64,000 nucleotides of DNA from Symbiodinium natans (GCA_905221605.1 CAJNDS010002485.1:82001-146000), one strand, 5' to 3'; numbered from the stretch's first letter, positions 1 to 12,107 are shown. Numbers and translations are program-made. Notes: a model not told the origin generated them from the letters alone.

Positions 1-17
1 GATTCTTGTTCGGAGCT

Positions 18-18
<1 letters not shown>

Positions 19-48
<30 letters not shown>

Positions 49-55
49 CCCTAAA
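19..55. repeat. Poly-C tract
   Basis: An almost pure run of about 27 C, then T and further C, lies directly before the first CCCTAAA-like units. Similar G or C homopolymers occur at 4607-4626, 16216-16235, 27284-27297 and 27655-27676. Their lengths may be inaccurate because such runs are hard to sequence. Confidence 0.85.
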
Positions 56-1365
56 ACCCTAAACAACCCTAAACAAGACGCTTCGCGCTGTGTAAGTTTC
101 GCGACTTCTAAGCCTACAGGCTAAGCCACCAAACCCTAGATCGCCAACCCAGCTCAAAAAAGCTTGAGTCCTGGAAGGATTAGGGTTTAGAGTTTAGGGT
201 TTAGGGTTTAGGGTCTAGGGTTGTACGGCTTGGGCCTTTCAACTTTGGTACCCATCGCCACAGACACCGAGGCAAAGGCTAACAAGCAGCTTGGCTGTTA
301 TAGAACTTGCCTGTTGTTTTCATAGCCAGAAATCAATTGCAATGTACAAATTCTACGAATTTAGGGTTTAGGGTTGTGGCTTGGTATATATTATTCAAAC
401 CAGGCAAAGTCCACTGACGTTGAGATGGTCTTGCAGATGCACTAGGGTTTCACGACCTTCACGACCTTTACATGAAACCGGACAAGATCTTGGCTATGGC
501 AGTCTGTATTGAAGAAGCCCCAAACGCTAAACCCTCAACCCCAAGCCCTGAACCCTAGGCAACAAAACTACTGTATTGAGGCACTCTCAGCCCGTAACTG
601 CCTAAACCCTTTTGGAACTACTCAGGGTTTTGTGTTTCGGGTTCCCCCCCCCCCCCAACAAAAAAACAGTTTGCCGGGCTTAAGAATTTGGGCTTGCGTG
701 CCTCGATCCGAGTTCACGCGCTCCTGCATCTGCCTGCCGCGGGGGGGTGGGGGGTGGGGGGTGTGGAGCGTTTCTGGTTTAGGGCTTAGGGCTTAGGGCG
801 TAGGGCGTTGGGCGTAGAGCTTAGGCGTAGAGCTTAGGGCTTAGCGGCTTAGCGGCTTAGCGGCTTAGGGCTTGGCGCTTGTTGGGGCTTCGGTTTTTGG
901 CAATGCTTTCAGGCTTTAGGGTTTAGGTCAGTAAGCCCCATGAGTCCCTACCTGATACACTCTGAGTCCCAAGACCAAAAGACCAAAACCTCCAACCCCT
1001 CCCAAAACAAGAGGTTGCCCACACTATCGACCCAAAACCCTGGGATGTGACCCTAAACCCTTTCCTAAACCCTAAACCCTAAACCCTAAACCCTAAACTT
1101 CTTGATCAAAGGCCTTCTGCCGAGGCTCGAGCATAAACCCGGAAAACCCTAAAAACAACGTTCAAAAACCCTAAAAGCTCCCCAACACCCCCTATTCTTA
1201 TAACCCCCAAAAACCCAAGAACCCTGAACCCGAAAACTCTTCAAAGCCCTAAAACCTCTGAAGCCCCTAAATCCCCTAAATCTCTCAAAGCCCCTAATTC
1301 CACCAAAACCTCTAACGCCCCTAAGCCCTAGGCCCTGAAGCCTAAACCCTAAGCCCTAAAGCCCC

Positions 1366-1578
1366 TACGTGGAGGTTCGTGGTACTTACCAATTCTAACT
1401 GTACTTATAACTTATCAGCCCCTGAAGTGCTAATATGGTTATAAGTACAATTATAATTGGGCAATAAGTACTCTAACCCTAAACCCTAAACCCTAAACCC
1501 TAAACCCTAAACCCTAAACCCTAAACCTTAAACCCTAAACCACTATACAGGTTAATAGGTACCATGAACCTCCAAGTA
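1366..1578. mobile_element. MITE-A copy 1, split by a telomere array
   Basis: The left end reads TACGTGGAGGTTCGTGGTAC and the right end is the reverse complement of TACTTGGAGGTTCATGGTAC, the terminal inverted repeat of a family seen five times here. The body holds the family's 'GTACTTATAAC' and 'TATAAGTACA.TTATAATTGG' segments. A CCCTAAA array (1475-1540) sits just inside the right end. Short TTARTARGTAC-like sequences occur on both sides of the array, as if the insertion duplicated a few bases. The TA-bounded ends suggest a Tc1/mariner-type element. That is an inference, since no transposase is present. Confidence 0.75.
1475..1540. repeat. CCCTAAA array inside MITE-A copy 1
   Basis: About nine nearly perfect CCCTAAA units lie within the body of a MITE-A copy. 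The intact copy at 12333-12478 has no such array at this point. Confidence 0.9.
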
Positions 1579-2264
1579 GCGGCCTCTCCAGGAGTGCCAG
1601 GCGGTCGAGGCAACCTACCCACTTGCGCTCGTGAGGGATTTTTGAGGGTTTAGAGTTTAGAGTTTAGGGTTTAGGGTTTAGGGTTTAGATTTTAGGGTTT
1701 TGAGGAGTTTTAAGGGCTTTAGGGCTTCTCAACCTAGAGGGCTTCGTTGGGCTTGGGGGTGTAGGGGTGTAGGACTGTGTAGGGTCTCGCCCCAAACCCT
1801 CAATGTAAGACACCTACCTGACTGCACCGTTTTAGTACCAGGCTCTGAACGAAAGACTTCGGAATTCAGTAGTGTATCATCTTAGTCGAAGAGGATCTCG
1901 GATTTAGGACGAAACCTATACGACTATACGAAGTTGGGGAGAGGATTGAAGGGGACCCCAGAGCCGGAACATGAGGGCACGATGTCTGCAAAAGGAGGCC
2001 GACATCATGTCCTGCAATGGGCCACTCCTGAGACCGCCTGGAGGTATATCAAATTCTTTTGGAAATTCATCACTATATATAGATCTATATATCTATAGAT
2101 ATATATATATAGAGGTACGGCGCAAGAAGATGCAACCTTTTTCCACCCAAGGAGTCCCTACCTGCCCGAAAGCTTAGATGGTCAGTTCTCAAAATCATGG
2201 TCCCTTTTTGGGTACTGTAAGTCTTCGGGGGCAGCCTGTATAATCATCACCCCACAAGGGACCC

Positions 2265-2433
2265 TACGGTAAACTTCAGAGAGTTGGAACATGGTTTAAG
2301 CCCTAAACCCTAAACCCTAAACCCGAACCCTAAACCCGAAACCCTAAACCCTAAGGATGACTCGAGCTGGGACTCCCTTTAGTATCCCTTTTGGGGTATG
2401 AGGATGAGGATGTTCCAACTTTTTGGAGCTTAG
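2265..2433 (+). mobile_element. MITE-B copy, split by a telomere array
   Basis: This is a second inverted-repeat family whose ends contain AGTTGGAAC and GTTCCAACTTT followed by GGAG. Apart from the array it matches the reverse complement of the intact copy at 2657-2770, including the 'CCCTTTAGTAT.CC.TTTTGGGGTATGAGGAT' body. A CCCTAAA array with CCCGAA variants (2300-2353) is inserted directly after GGTTTAAG. The intact copy continues at that point without it. Confidence 0.75.
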
Positions 2434-2656
2434 CGAGATTTTGATCTTGCCTTCGCAAGTGCTCAGCTACCTCCCCCCTACCCCGTGTGTACCTTCCGTA
2501 TGTTTCAGCCCCTGAGCTCATAAACCCTATAACTAAAACGTCAAGATTAGGGCCTAGCACACTTCGAGAGATCGTGCCTCCGAAGGTGTCGTTCGCCAGC
2601 TTCAGCGTCTGGTCATTCCTTGGCTCGTTTAGGATTCAGGGTTTAGGGTTTGTGCA

Positions 2657-2770
2657 CAGTAAACTCCAAAAAGTTGGAACATCCTTATCCTCATACCCCA
2701 AAAGGTATACTAAAGGGATTCCCTGCTCTAATCACCCTTAAACCATGTTCCAACTTTCCGGAGTTTACTG
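2657..2770 (-). mobile_element. MITE-B intact copy
   Basis: A 114-bp element with imperfect terminal inverted repeats of about 27 bp (CAGTAAACTCC then AAAGTTGGAACAT). It is inverted relative to the copy at 2265-2433 and lacks the telomere array. No coding capacity. It serves as the empty-site reference. Confidence 0.75.
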
Positions 2771-3018
2771 TAGGGTTTAGGCTTTATAGCTTGTGACTTG
2801 GAGTTCAGCGTGTAATATAGGGGCCTGAATAATTAGAATAGGGTTTTTGGGGTTAGTCTAGAAAAAAACACAGGGACCAGATGGGAATACTACTAGTAAT
2901 TCTTCCGACCCGTATATTAGGGCTTAAGGGTTGAGGGCTGGGAGTTTCGGGTTTGGGGATTTAGGGAGCTCAGGGCATTTCGGGAGTTTCGAGCTTGGGC
3001 TTGGAGAGTACTGCTTCC

Positions 3019-3110
3019 TAAACCCTAAACCCTAAACCCTAAACCCTAAACCCTAAACCCTAAACCCTAAACCCGAAACCCGAAACCTTAAACCTGAAAC
3101 CCTAAACCCT
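3019..3110. repeat. CCCTAAA array
   Basis: About nine perfect CCCTAAA units pass into CCCGAAA and CTTAAA variants at the right end. This is one of the longer arrays in this orientation. Confidence 0.93.
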
Positions 3111-3244
3111 AAGCGAAAACAACCTCAAGGGGGCCCAGGGAGGAGGGATGAGCTAAGATGCTCAGTAGATGAGAAATGCACAGGGCAAACCCCAAACCCC
3201 CCCAAAAACCCTAAACCTTCAGGGTTTAGGGTTTAGGGTTTAGG

Positions 3245-3380
3245 GTTGATCTTTACGAAAGAACTGTTGTGAGGCCATAAGTTTAGAGTTTTAAGCTTTT
3301 ACTAACCCCCAAACCTTATGAAACGACTCAAAACTACCCAACAACTCCGCCTCACAACAGTCCTTTCTGTAAGGGTTAAC
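3245..3380. repeat. Foldback element
   Basis: Arms of about 31 bp at 3245-3275 and 3349-3380 (core ACTGTTGTGAGGC and its complement) flank about 73 bp. The left arm abuts a TTTAGGG array. Possibly another non-autonomous element. No ORF. Confidence 0.65.
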
Positions 3381-3710
3381 CTTGTTCAAAAGCGGTTCAT
3401 TCATGAGGGAATCATCGAAGTCTTTAAAGGGAATCAGAGAGGGTTGTGGGGTCTGAGTCCAGGTACACCTCTTTGAAAAGCAGAGGGAACAAGGGACTGT
3501 GGGGTCTAGTCGTTTAGGGCCTAGGGTTTAGGGCTCGGGGTCTAGGGATTAGGGAGTTTGGGGTTTAGAGTTTGGGGTTTGGGGTTTGGGGTTTAGGGTT
3601 TAGGGTTTAGGGTTTGTTGGGCGAGGCGCAACTCAGAGCACATCGTGATGAGATCGTTGCGCAGGTCCCGCACTGCATTGCCGTGCCTGGGCTTCAAGGA
3701 TCCAAAAGGT

Positions 3711-3900
3711 AGGGTTTAGGGTTTAGGGTTTAGGGTTTAGGGTTTAGGGTTTAGGGTTTAGGGTTTAGGGTTTAGGGTTTAGGGTTTAGGGTTTAGGGTT
3801 GAGGGTTGAGGGTTGAGGGTTGAGGCTTGAGGGTTGAGGGTGAAGGGTTTTGGGTTTAGGGTTTAGGGTTTAGGGTTTAGGGTCCAGGGTCTAGGGTCTA
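3711..3900. repeat. TTTAGGG array with a GGGTTGA variant block
   Basis: Twelve or more perfect TTTAGGG units are followed by a homogeneous block of GGGTTGA units (3798-3840), then TTTAGGG again, ending in GGGTCTA/GGGTCCA variants. Variants in blocks point to local amplification of mutated units rather than scattered decay. Confidence 0.93.
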
Positions 3901-6284
3901 CTAGACCCAGGAATTACATGGGCATAAAAAGGGTGCCCGTTTTAAGGGGATGACAAGGGAACCCCCAACCCAGAAAAAGGAAATAAGGGTCTACTTTAGG
4001 TCCTGGTCTAATTACAATGAGCCGCAGAGGGTGTTCAGCGTGAAGTGGTTTTGGGGATGGCAGCAGCAGTTGAGACCTTGGGATTCGCTGGCAGTGGACC
4101 TGATAGGCTTCAGTGGGCACCCGAGCGGTGAGGGTTTAGGGTTTAGGGTTTACGGTTTGGGGTTTCAGCAGACCCGAATACCCTACAACCTTCGTTTAGG
4201 GTTCAGGGCTTGGGGTAAAGGCTTTCTAGGTGTCGTTCTTCGCCAAACCCTCAATCGCTGAATGCATCAATCTCGATATATCCGGAACCACAATAAGCAG
4301 AAAGGGGCAAACTCTAAGTTATCCCCATATTGCCCTTATAAGGAAGAACACTTTTTGGGGGATAGCACTATCCAGCTGATAATGCTTGCAACCATTGTAC
4401 CTAACACAATTGTATCTGACGCGAATGGACCTGGTCAGGCAGACGCATAAACTGCGCGCTACCTGCTGCCTGTTGTGCTGTGTCATCTCCCTATGCACCT
4501 AGCCTAGCCAACCTTTGCAAGGGTACCACCCTACCCAAAACATGGAGAGTTGAGGAGTTTGAGCTTTCTAGGGGCGGGGTGGACGGATGGGTGAACCGGG
4601 AGGAGAGGGGGGGGGGGGGGGGGGGGCGAAGGATTTAGGGCCTTAAGCCCCAAACCCCAAACCGCAGTCCTGAACTCCGCTTAGTCTACCTGAGGATAGC
4701 ACATTGCATTCGCGTCGTCCTGACAGGTCCGGCCCAACGCTTGACTAAACCCTGGACTTCAAGGTTTAGGGGTCAGGGTTGGGGGCTTAGGGCTTGGGGT
4801 TTTGGGTTTGGGGTTGACTAAAGAAGCTTCCGACTGGGAAGTTGACTGCATGAGCACGTCAACCCTGCTTCGGCGAATCTGTGAGAAAAGCAGCCTCACG
4901 AAAACGGCAATACAAGTTGCGACACCCACAACGATCTAGGTTGGGATGTTGCCTCCTATGCTAACAGTCCTTAATCGGGATTGTCGTACCCGCTACTACA
5001 ATCCCTATTACGGACTGCTAATAGGGGGGGAACATCCAAGATCTACGGTTTTGGTTTTAGGGTGCACGGTTCAGAAGTGATTTCTGTCATCAACGGGCAA
5101 AGCAGATCCCTCAACCCTAGAACTCCATTAAATTACCTAGCGTCCGATCAGGGAACTCACCGACTGCAATAACGACGTAGGTTTTGGGCTCGCATCCTGC
5201 ACATTGGAAACCCTGAACCCCAAGTAAAATCTAAACCATGAGCCCTAAACCCCAAACGTAAACCTCAAACCCCAAACACCCTTTGAAAAAAAAAAACATC
5301 CCTCCCAACCTTGAAGCCTAAACCCTAAACCCTAAACCCTAAACCCACCTAAACCCCACATTCTAAACGTTTAAACCCTTAAACTTGAAAAAACCCCTAA
5401 ACGTTTAAACCCCTAAGCACTAAACCCTAAACCCCAACCCTAAACCCTAAACCCTAAACCTTATAAACCCTAAACCTTAACCCTAAACCCTAAACCCTGC
5501 GTCCTAAGCCCCACCGCGCCTGGCGCTGTTCCAGCCGCCGCTCCGCTGCGCGAAGGTCCGCATCCGAACCTCGGAGGCATGCCGTCGACAGGGGGCATAG
5601 GGTTTAAGGTTGAGGGCTTAGGGTTTAGGGTTTAGGGTTAGGGGCGCGATAAGGGTCTGGGGTTGATGGTACAGGGTTCAGTGGGCGAGCCGCCGCCACA
5701 TACAGCGAATTATTCTCTAGATTCTTCAGCCAATCAAGTTTGCTCAATAAAGCGCCAGAGCTGGGATACAATGAGCTTGAAGGCTGTCCCGATTGCGCCC
5801 TTCTAAACCCTAAACCCTAAACCCTGTACCCTAAACCCTAAACCCCAAGCAGTTCAGCCTAAGCTGCTCAAGAACGGTTTGGGAGGCCTGGAGGCTTTCA
5901 GCAGACCCCTCAGAAGCCCCTGGCACGCCATCCTGGAGGCCCCCAGGCACCCTAAACCCTGAAGCCTAAACCCTAAAGAGCATGAAGGCATGAAAGGGCC
6001 TTTCGGCCCAGACGCTCCCCACCAGCGCATACCTGAAAGGTGGGAATCCTTTGCCTTGTGGCCCCAAGTGACCCCCAAAGTCCAATCGCCCAAATCCTCC
6101 AAAACGCAAGCCAACTTAATTGCCAGAGTGTCCCAAATGACCCAATTTGAAGTGCACCGAGTATGTGTCAAGTATTCCATGTGCTTGGAAAGTTTGCCAA
6201 CAATTGCCAACAGTATTATTGCAACTCTTCCCACGTGACCCATATGGACCTCAAGTGCTCCAAGCATTTGAAGCGTCCAAGTGA

Positions 6285-6358
6285 AGGGTTTAGGGTTTAG
6301 GGTTTAGGGTTTGGGGTTTAGGGTTTAGGGTTTAGGGTTTAGGGTTTAGGGTTTAGGG
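6285..6358. repeat. TTTAGGG array
   Basis: About ten TTTAGGG units, one reading TTTGGGG, flanked by unrelated unique DNA. Confidence 0.93.
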
Positions 6359-6496
6359 CAACGTGTGTCATGTGGGAAGTTTGAGTCGCTTTGGCTTGGG
6401 CTGGCTCCGGTTTGCTTCGCTGCGTGTTGTGAATGGGTGGCCTTGGGGTGGGGATGTCTTCACACTCTTGCGTTCAGCTGGCCAATGCTACACACT

Positions 6497-6645
6497 GAAC
6501 CCTAAGCCTTAAGCCCTAAACCCTAAACCCTGAACCCTGAAACCTGAACCCTGAACGTTGACCCTGAACCCTGAACCCTGAACCCTGAACCCTGAACCCT
6601 GAACCCTGAACCCTGAACCCTAAACCCTAAACCCTAAACCCTACC
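6497..6645. repeat. CCCTAAA array with a CCCTGAA variant block
   Basis: A few CCCTAAA units lead into a block of about ten CCCTGAA units (6529-6616) and then return to CCCTAAA. The variant is the complement of the GGGTTCA seen at 9.4 and 10.7 kb. Confidence 0.9.
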
Positions 6646-6720
6646 ATCCACTCCAGGGCCCCCCTGCCGGCTGCCGGCAGCCTCACCTGCAGCTGCTCCT
6701 GGATGCAGCGCCCCAACTGT

Positions 6721-6815
6721 GTAGGGTTTAGGGTTTAGGGTTTAGGGTTTAGGGTTTTGGGGTTTTGGGGTTTTGGGGTTTTGGGGTTTGGGGTTTGGGT
6801 TTTGGGGTTTAGGGT
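6721..6815. repeat. TTTAGGG then GGGGTTTT repeats
   Basis: Five TTTAGGG units change into GGGGTTTT octamers and GGGGTTT heptamers before unique DNA begins. Confidence 0.85.
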
Positions 6816-8828
6816 TTAAGGTTCCCTACTATTCCAGGAAGAGGGTTTATGGAAAATGTACAGGGTTTGTGTCCGGAGTTTTGCGGGGGTTTTGTCGGGA
6901 CTGTTTTGGACACTTAGTTTTGCTTTCGGCCCGACCTGTTGAGTCTTTTCGGTTTTGCTGTCTTTGTTTGTGGCCTGTACCCCTACTAGTGGTGGTGCTC
7001 CCTGAAGGGGCTTGCGACCAGGGGGTGTGCAGGAGGGGTGGGGTTTAGGGTTTAGGGTTTAGGGTTTAGGGTTTAGAGTTTAGGGTTTCGGGTTTAGGGT
7101 TTAGGGTTTACGGTTTAGGGTTTAGGGCTTAGAGTTTAGGGTTTAGGGCCTGGTGGGAACTCCCGAGGCCTCTCGGGTTTTGAAGGGCTTTTGGGGTCTT
7201 TCAAGACCCCGTCTCTTGAAGTCTTTCTCTTGGGCTCTTCGAAGGATTCTTGCAGCCCATCGAAGTTTGCAAGTCTTGAATGAATCACATACAATTTCCA
7301 TTCCTCCTGGCCTGGGGGGTTTAGGGTTAAGGTTCAGCCGCAGAGTTTATTAGGGTAGGGTTCCGTAGGAACCCAGCAGAAGGAATGAGGCCACTAGCAA
7401 CAAGAAGATGCCCTAAAAGCCCAGAAATCACGTGCGCGTCGAAGGGAGCTACTCTGTATAAATACAAAAGGCCTCGGGTTTAGGGTTTAGGGTTTAGGGC
7501 TTGGGGTTTAGGGGTCTACTGACTGTGTGGCCTTAGCCAGTGTTTCAGCATGGGGTGGGAGCTGTCCATCAACAAGATGCCCCCGAGTAGCCGTTAGAAA
7601 GACCTCACTCAGTCTCAGGTCCCTAAACCCTGTAATATGTAATCATGCACAAAAACCTAATAACATATTTGTATTTTGATATACATATATGTATATCTGT
7701 GTAATTGTAAATAATGAATAATAATTAGAAATAGTACAAATACTACGAAACAATAGTAACACATGATGAGGATAAACATTAATGATAGCACTATACCCTA
7801 AACTTTTAACCCCTAATGCCTCCAGCCTTTTAGGTTTTAGCAAGGCTTCGGAACTTAGTCTGTGTAGTTGTGGAAGCTTGTACAGCCTGGCTTTCCAAGC
7901 ATATGGTCTTTCCAGGTAGGGTTTAGGGCTTAGGTTTAGGGTGTAGGGTGTCGGCTGAGGGTGTAGGGTTTCGGCTTTAGGTTAGGGTTTAGGGCTTAGG
8001 GCTTAGGGTTTAGGGTGAAGGGTTTAGGATTGAGGGTTTAGGGTCTCGTCGGGTCCGGGGTTTAGGGCTTAGGGATCAGGATGACGAAATAGCAGTCTTG
8101 GCTCTAGTTATTCTGCATCGCTACACCTACCTCAAGCGTCCGAAAGTCCCGAAGAACCTGAACCCTAAAACCCTAAAACCCTCTAACTCCGTAACCTCAT
8201 AACCCTGGGTTCAGGGTTTAGGCTTAGGGTTTAGCCCTCGACAGCATGGGCGCCTGGAAGCGGCGCGCTTCGCTGCCCTGCCTGCACCAAGCCCCTAAAC
8301 CCTAAACTCTAAAACATAAACCCTAACAGGCTTTGGGGTTTAGGGTCATTTCTGCGGGCGCTTAGGGTTTAGGGTTGAGGGTTTAGGGCGTTTTGGGTTA
8401 AGGATTGACGGTGTGCAGTTTAAGGTTTCGGGCGGAACCTCGCCATAGGCCCGACCATTCGGGATTGCAGCTCAACAATGAAACTAGCCCCGGCAACGTC
8501 CAAAGATATTTAAAGCCAATGTAGATACAGATAGACATAGATATAGATGTATGTATACATATCGATAAATAGGTATGCGACAACCCTCTCAGGGTTTAGG
8601 GCTTGGGAATCCGAAGCCCTTCATTTTTCAATCCCGAGCCCTTAAGCTACCCCAAGTTACCCAAAGCTACCCTAAACCCGAAACTAACCCTAAACCCTAA
8701 AACCCTAAACCTTAAACCCCCAAACCCCAACGCCCAAAGCTCCTAACTGAGCCACTCCGGGGCACCGGGGCCTTTCCAGCTCACAGAGTCTTGGTGCGAG
8801 CCCGAGGAGATGGGCCAACTTCTCCTAC

Positions 8829-8965
8829 CGCTTAGGCTGGGTTTAGGGTTTAGGGTTCTAGGGTTCTAGGGTTCTAGGGTTCTAGGGTTTTAGGGTTTTA
8901 GGGTTTTAGGGTTTTAGGGTTTTAGGGTTTTAGGGTTTTAGGGTTTTAGGATTAGGGTTTGGGGT
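8829..8965. repeat. Telomere array with two octamer blocks
   Basis: After two heptamers there are four GGGTTCTA octamers and then about nine GGGTTTTA octamers. Each block is internally uniform. They look like stepwise amplification of single-base insertion variants of the telomere repeat. Confidence 0.92.
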
Positions 8966-9031
8966 TTAGGGTTCAGGTACAACAGCTCGGGCTTCCCATG
9001 CCTGAGATGGCCATCTCTGAGTTGGTTAGTC

Positions 9032-9113
9032 GGGAATAAGGGAATGAGGTACCCGATGTCCCCCTATGTATGCCCTTTAAGGGATTATGTCGAGTACCTC
9101 ATGCTCTCATTCC
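9032..9113. repeat. Imperfect foldback
   Basis: AAGGGAATGAGGTAC on the left pairs imperfectly with GTACCTCATGCTCTCATTCC on the right. The loop is about 35 bp. No ORF and no telomere repeats inside. Confidence 0.55.
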
Positions 9114-9430
9114 CTTGCTGACACAGGCTTGGGCGAAGTAAAAGCGGACTCGGGAGAATGCAAACTTTGCTCACCAAGTCACCACCCTAAACCCCCGAAG
9201 TGCGCAGGGTCCTAAGCAAAAAACAATCAGGTTTTGCAGGGATTTTCCGGCTTCGGGCGCCGCTTAACCCTAAACCCTAACCCTAAACCCTTTATCCTAA
9301 CCCTAAACCCCGGAAGCTAAACCGCATCCAGCGTCCTCGAAGGCAGCGAACTGGTCAGTCAGCTGCTCCTCAAAGGACAAGGAGAAGATAGAAAGTCGGT
9401 GGGTCTAAGGTTGGCTTTGGGTGTTGGTTT

Positions 9431-9524
9431 AGGGTGTACAGGGTTCAGGGTTCAGGGTTCAGGGTTCAGGGTTTAGGGTTTAGGGTTTAGGGTTTAGGGT
9501 TTAGGGTTTAGGGTTTAGGGTTCA
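9431..9524. repeat. GGGTTCA block then TTTAGGG array
   Basis: Four GGGTTCA units are followed by about eight TTTAGGG units. Confidence 0.92.
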
Positions 9525-9814
9525 GGGGAAGTCAGAAAAGGCATCCACCCTCCCGAACCCGAGCCTAAGCCCTTGAAGCTTCGTCCGCCCACCACCTCTC
9601 GGCCCTAAGCCGTTTAAGCCCATCAGTTGAGGGTTTCGTGTTTAGGGTTCAGGGTTTACCCTAAACCCTAAACCCTAAACCCTACACCCTACACCCTAAA
9701 CCCTAAACCCTAAACCCTAAACCCTCAACCCTATCCAACACAGGTTCACTCGACTTGGCCCACGTGACACGGCAGGGATGCCACAGAGGCAGGGGAGACC
9801 CTAAACACTAAACC

Positions 9815-10041
9815 CTACAAGGAGGGGCCCCCTTACTGGGCTTAGGGTTTAGGGTTTAGGGTTCAGGGTTTATAGGGTTTAGGGTTGAGGGTTTAGGGTT
9901 TAGGCTTACAAGGAGGGGCCCCTAGTTATAAGTGGAGTTACAAGTTATAAGAGCCCTATATTGGGTTATAAGGATCCTGAATTAGGTTACAAGCCCCCAA
10001 GCTGCAGTTCCTATAGTAAGGGGGCCCCTCCTTGTAAATAC
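9815..10041. mobile_element. Inverted-repeat element with ACAAGGAGGGGCCCC ends
   Basis: TACAAGGAGGGGCCCC occurs in direct orientation at 9815-9838 and 9906-9923 and inverted at 10014-10040. A TTTAGGG array (9841-9903) separates the two left ends. The inner element (9906-10040) carries AAGTTATAAG-type sequence similar in flavour to MITE-A but not alignable by eye. Either a tandem left end was formed or the telomere array duplicated the end. Confidence 0.55.
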
Positions 10042-10722
10042 TAAACCCAAAACCCTCAACACCCTCTTTGTAGTGATCCTCAAGAGCCCCAACCTGTTTA
10101 CCTAGAATTCCGAAGGGTCGAACCAAAAAACCATACAATGAAAAGGCTTTGTAACCTGGAAGAAGGCTTTGGGGCTTGAGAGTTGGGCGGTTGCAGGGCG
10201 AATTGTTCAACTCTGTGGGGATAAGGTTTTTAAGGTCTGAGTTTGGGGCTTATAGGGATTAGGGCCCTGAACTTAGGGGCTGGGTGTCTGAGTGCACCAA
10301 AGCTTATCGAAACTGTGTCAGGGGACGGGAGGAACTGCCCGACCGATGCTTAAGAAATATTTAATGTCTAAAACATCTAATTAAAGCCTGCAGACCCGAA
10401 CGCCCTCAAACCTCTATCTCCCACAACCCGCAAGACCCTTAAACCCCTAAACCCTCAAACCCAATTCCCCGAAACTCGCAAACTCTCAACCAACCATAAC
10501 CTGAAACTACGATTTGCTTAAGAACCCCCCGCAAAAAAAAAAAATCAGAAAAATCACACTCCCCTTGTAATGAAGAATATCTGGCATTTTTGTGGTGTTC
10601 TTAAGCGAATAGTAGAAAACGCTGAGAAGGGCGCCAGGCGGGCTGCAAACTGGCTTTGTTGGAGCCGCAGACGCTGGTCTGGCTCCTCCACCATGGGCCA
10701 TGCTTTGAGGCTTCTGCGCTTC

Positions 10723-10808
10723 GGGTTCAGGGTTCAGGGTTCAGGGTTCAGGGTTCAGGGTTCAGGGTTCAGGGTTCAGGGTTTAGGGTTTAGGGTTTAG
10801 GGTTCAGG
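10723..10808. repeat. GGGTTCA variant array
   Basis: About nine GGGTTCA units end in three TTTAGGG units. Confidence 0.92.
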
Positions 10809-11096
10809 GTCATTCAAATATTTTCTTTGACCCTGAACCATACATTCTTCATAAGATATCCAGGGCGTAGGTTTTTTTAAGGTTTAGAGTTAAGAGTTTA
10901 GGGCACAAGCGGGTTTCGGGTTTTATGCTGGACTGCTTACATGCATGCGCACGCACACTGGTCCTATTCACTCCTCCAAGAAAGCCAAAGGCCCACGTTA
11001 GGGAACCATACTCGCGGACGCCTTGGAGCCTAGTTCGGTAGGGCCCAGCCTGTGCACAAGCCGTCCACACACTGTAGGGCTTCATGTACTATGTGT

Positions 11097-11194
11097 ATAT
11101 ACACACATATATATATATATATATGTATGTATATACATATATATATATATATATATGTACGCGCATATATGTATTTATATATATATACTTATAA

Positions 11195-11250
<56 letters not shown>

Positions 11251-11285
11251 GTACAAGTACATATACATATATACATATACAATTA
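11097..11285. repeat. TA and ATATAC microsatellite
   Basis: Alternating TA tracts are followed by a long ATATAC hexamer run. It opens ORFs of Tyr/Ile/His dipeptides on both strands, which are artefacts of the repeat. Confidence 0.92.
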
Positions 11286-11395
11286 TTGTTTCTTTGCGAA
11301 CCCTGAACCCAACACCCAAAATCGCCCACACAAGATCACGCCTGCGGCCGCACAGCGCTGCGCATCTCGGAGACTTCGCCTGCGGAAAAGGAGAC

Positions 11396-11426
11396 AGACA
11401 GACAGACACAGACACCGACACCGACA

Positions 11427-11475
<49 letters not shown>

Positions 11476-11476
11476 T
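11396..11476. repeat. CAGA and GACGCC/GACACC microsatellite
   Basis: A short CAGA run leads into GACACC hexamers and then about nine GACGCC hexamers. No gene context is visible. Confidence 0.9.
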
Positions 11477-12107
11477 ACATCAGACCCCTTTGAAGGAGGT
11501 TGGGGACCATACTAAGGGCGCATGAAACTACCAAGCATCCCTAACCCTAGGGACTTGGGTTTGGGGCTCACCTGTTAAGCTGCCCTAAACCCGAAACCCC
11601 AAACCCTAATCCCTGGCTCCATTAAGGGTTCAAGGAGGTTCAGGGTTGAGGGCGAGGGTTTAGGGCTAGGGTTTAGGGTTTTGGGTGTGGGGTCGGGTCA
11701 GGGGAAGGACTCAGGGCTCATAGTCGCTTCTAGGGGCTGAAAGAGGGTTTAGGGTTTAGGGTTTAGGGTTTAGGGTTTAGGGTTTAGGGCTTCAGGTCAG
11801 GGGCGCAGTTGCAAGGCCTTCCAGTAGAGAGAAGCGCTGGTTCAGCGAGGAGGAAGCCTACCAGCAAACAAAACCAGCAAGTTTAGGGTTTAGGGTTTAG
11901 GGTTTAGGGTTTAGGGTTTAGGGTTTAGGATTTAGGGGTTTAGGGTTTAGGGTTTAGGGCTTAGGTTTTAGGGTTTAGGGCTTAGGTTTTTGGGTTTATC
12001 TCTGAGTTTCGGTTGTGGACATGGCAGCCACCAGGATGGACATGCGGAGCCCATTGCAACGTGAAACACCCGAAGCTGGGATCCAACCCTCCTCAGAGGC
12101 CTCTTAA

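Noticed and set aside
11023-11515. ORFs with Ile/His/Tyr repeats and an Arg-rich tail
   Set aside because: Microsatellite translations (ATATAC and GACGCC), open on several frames.
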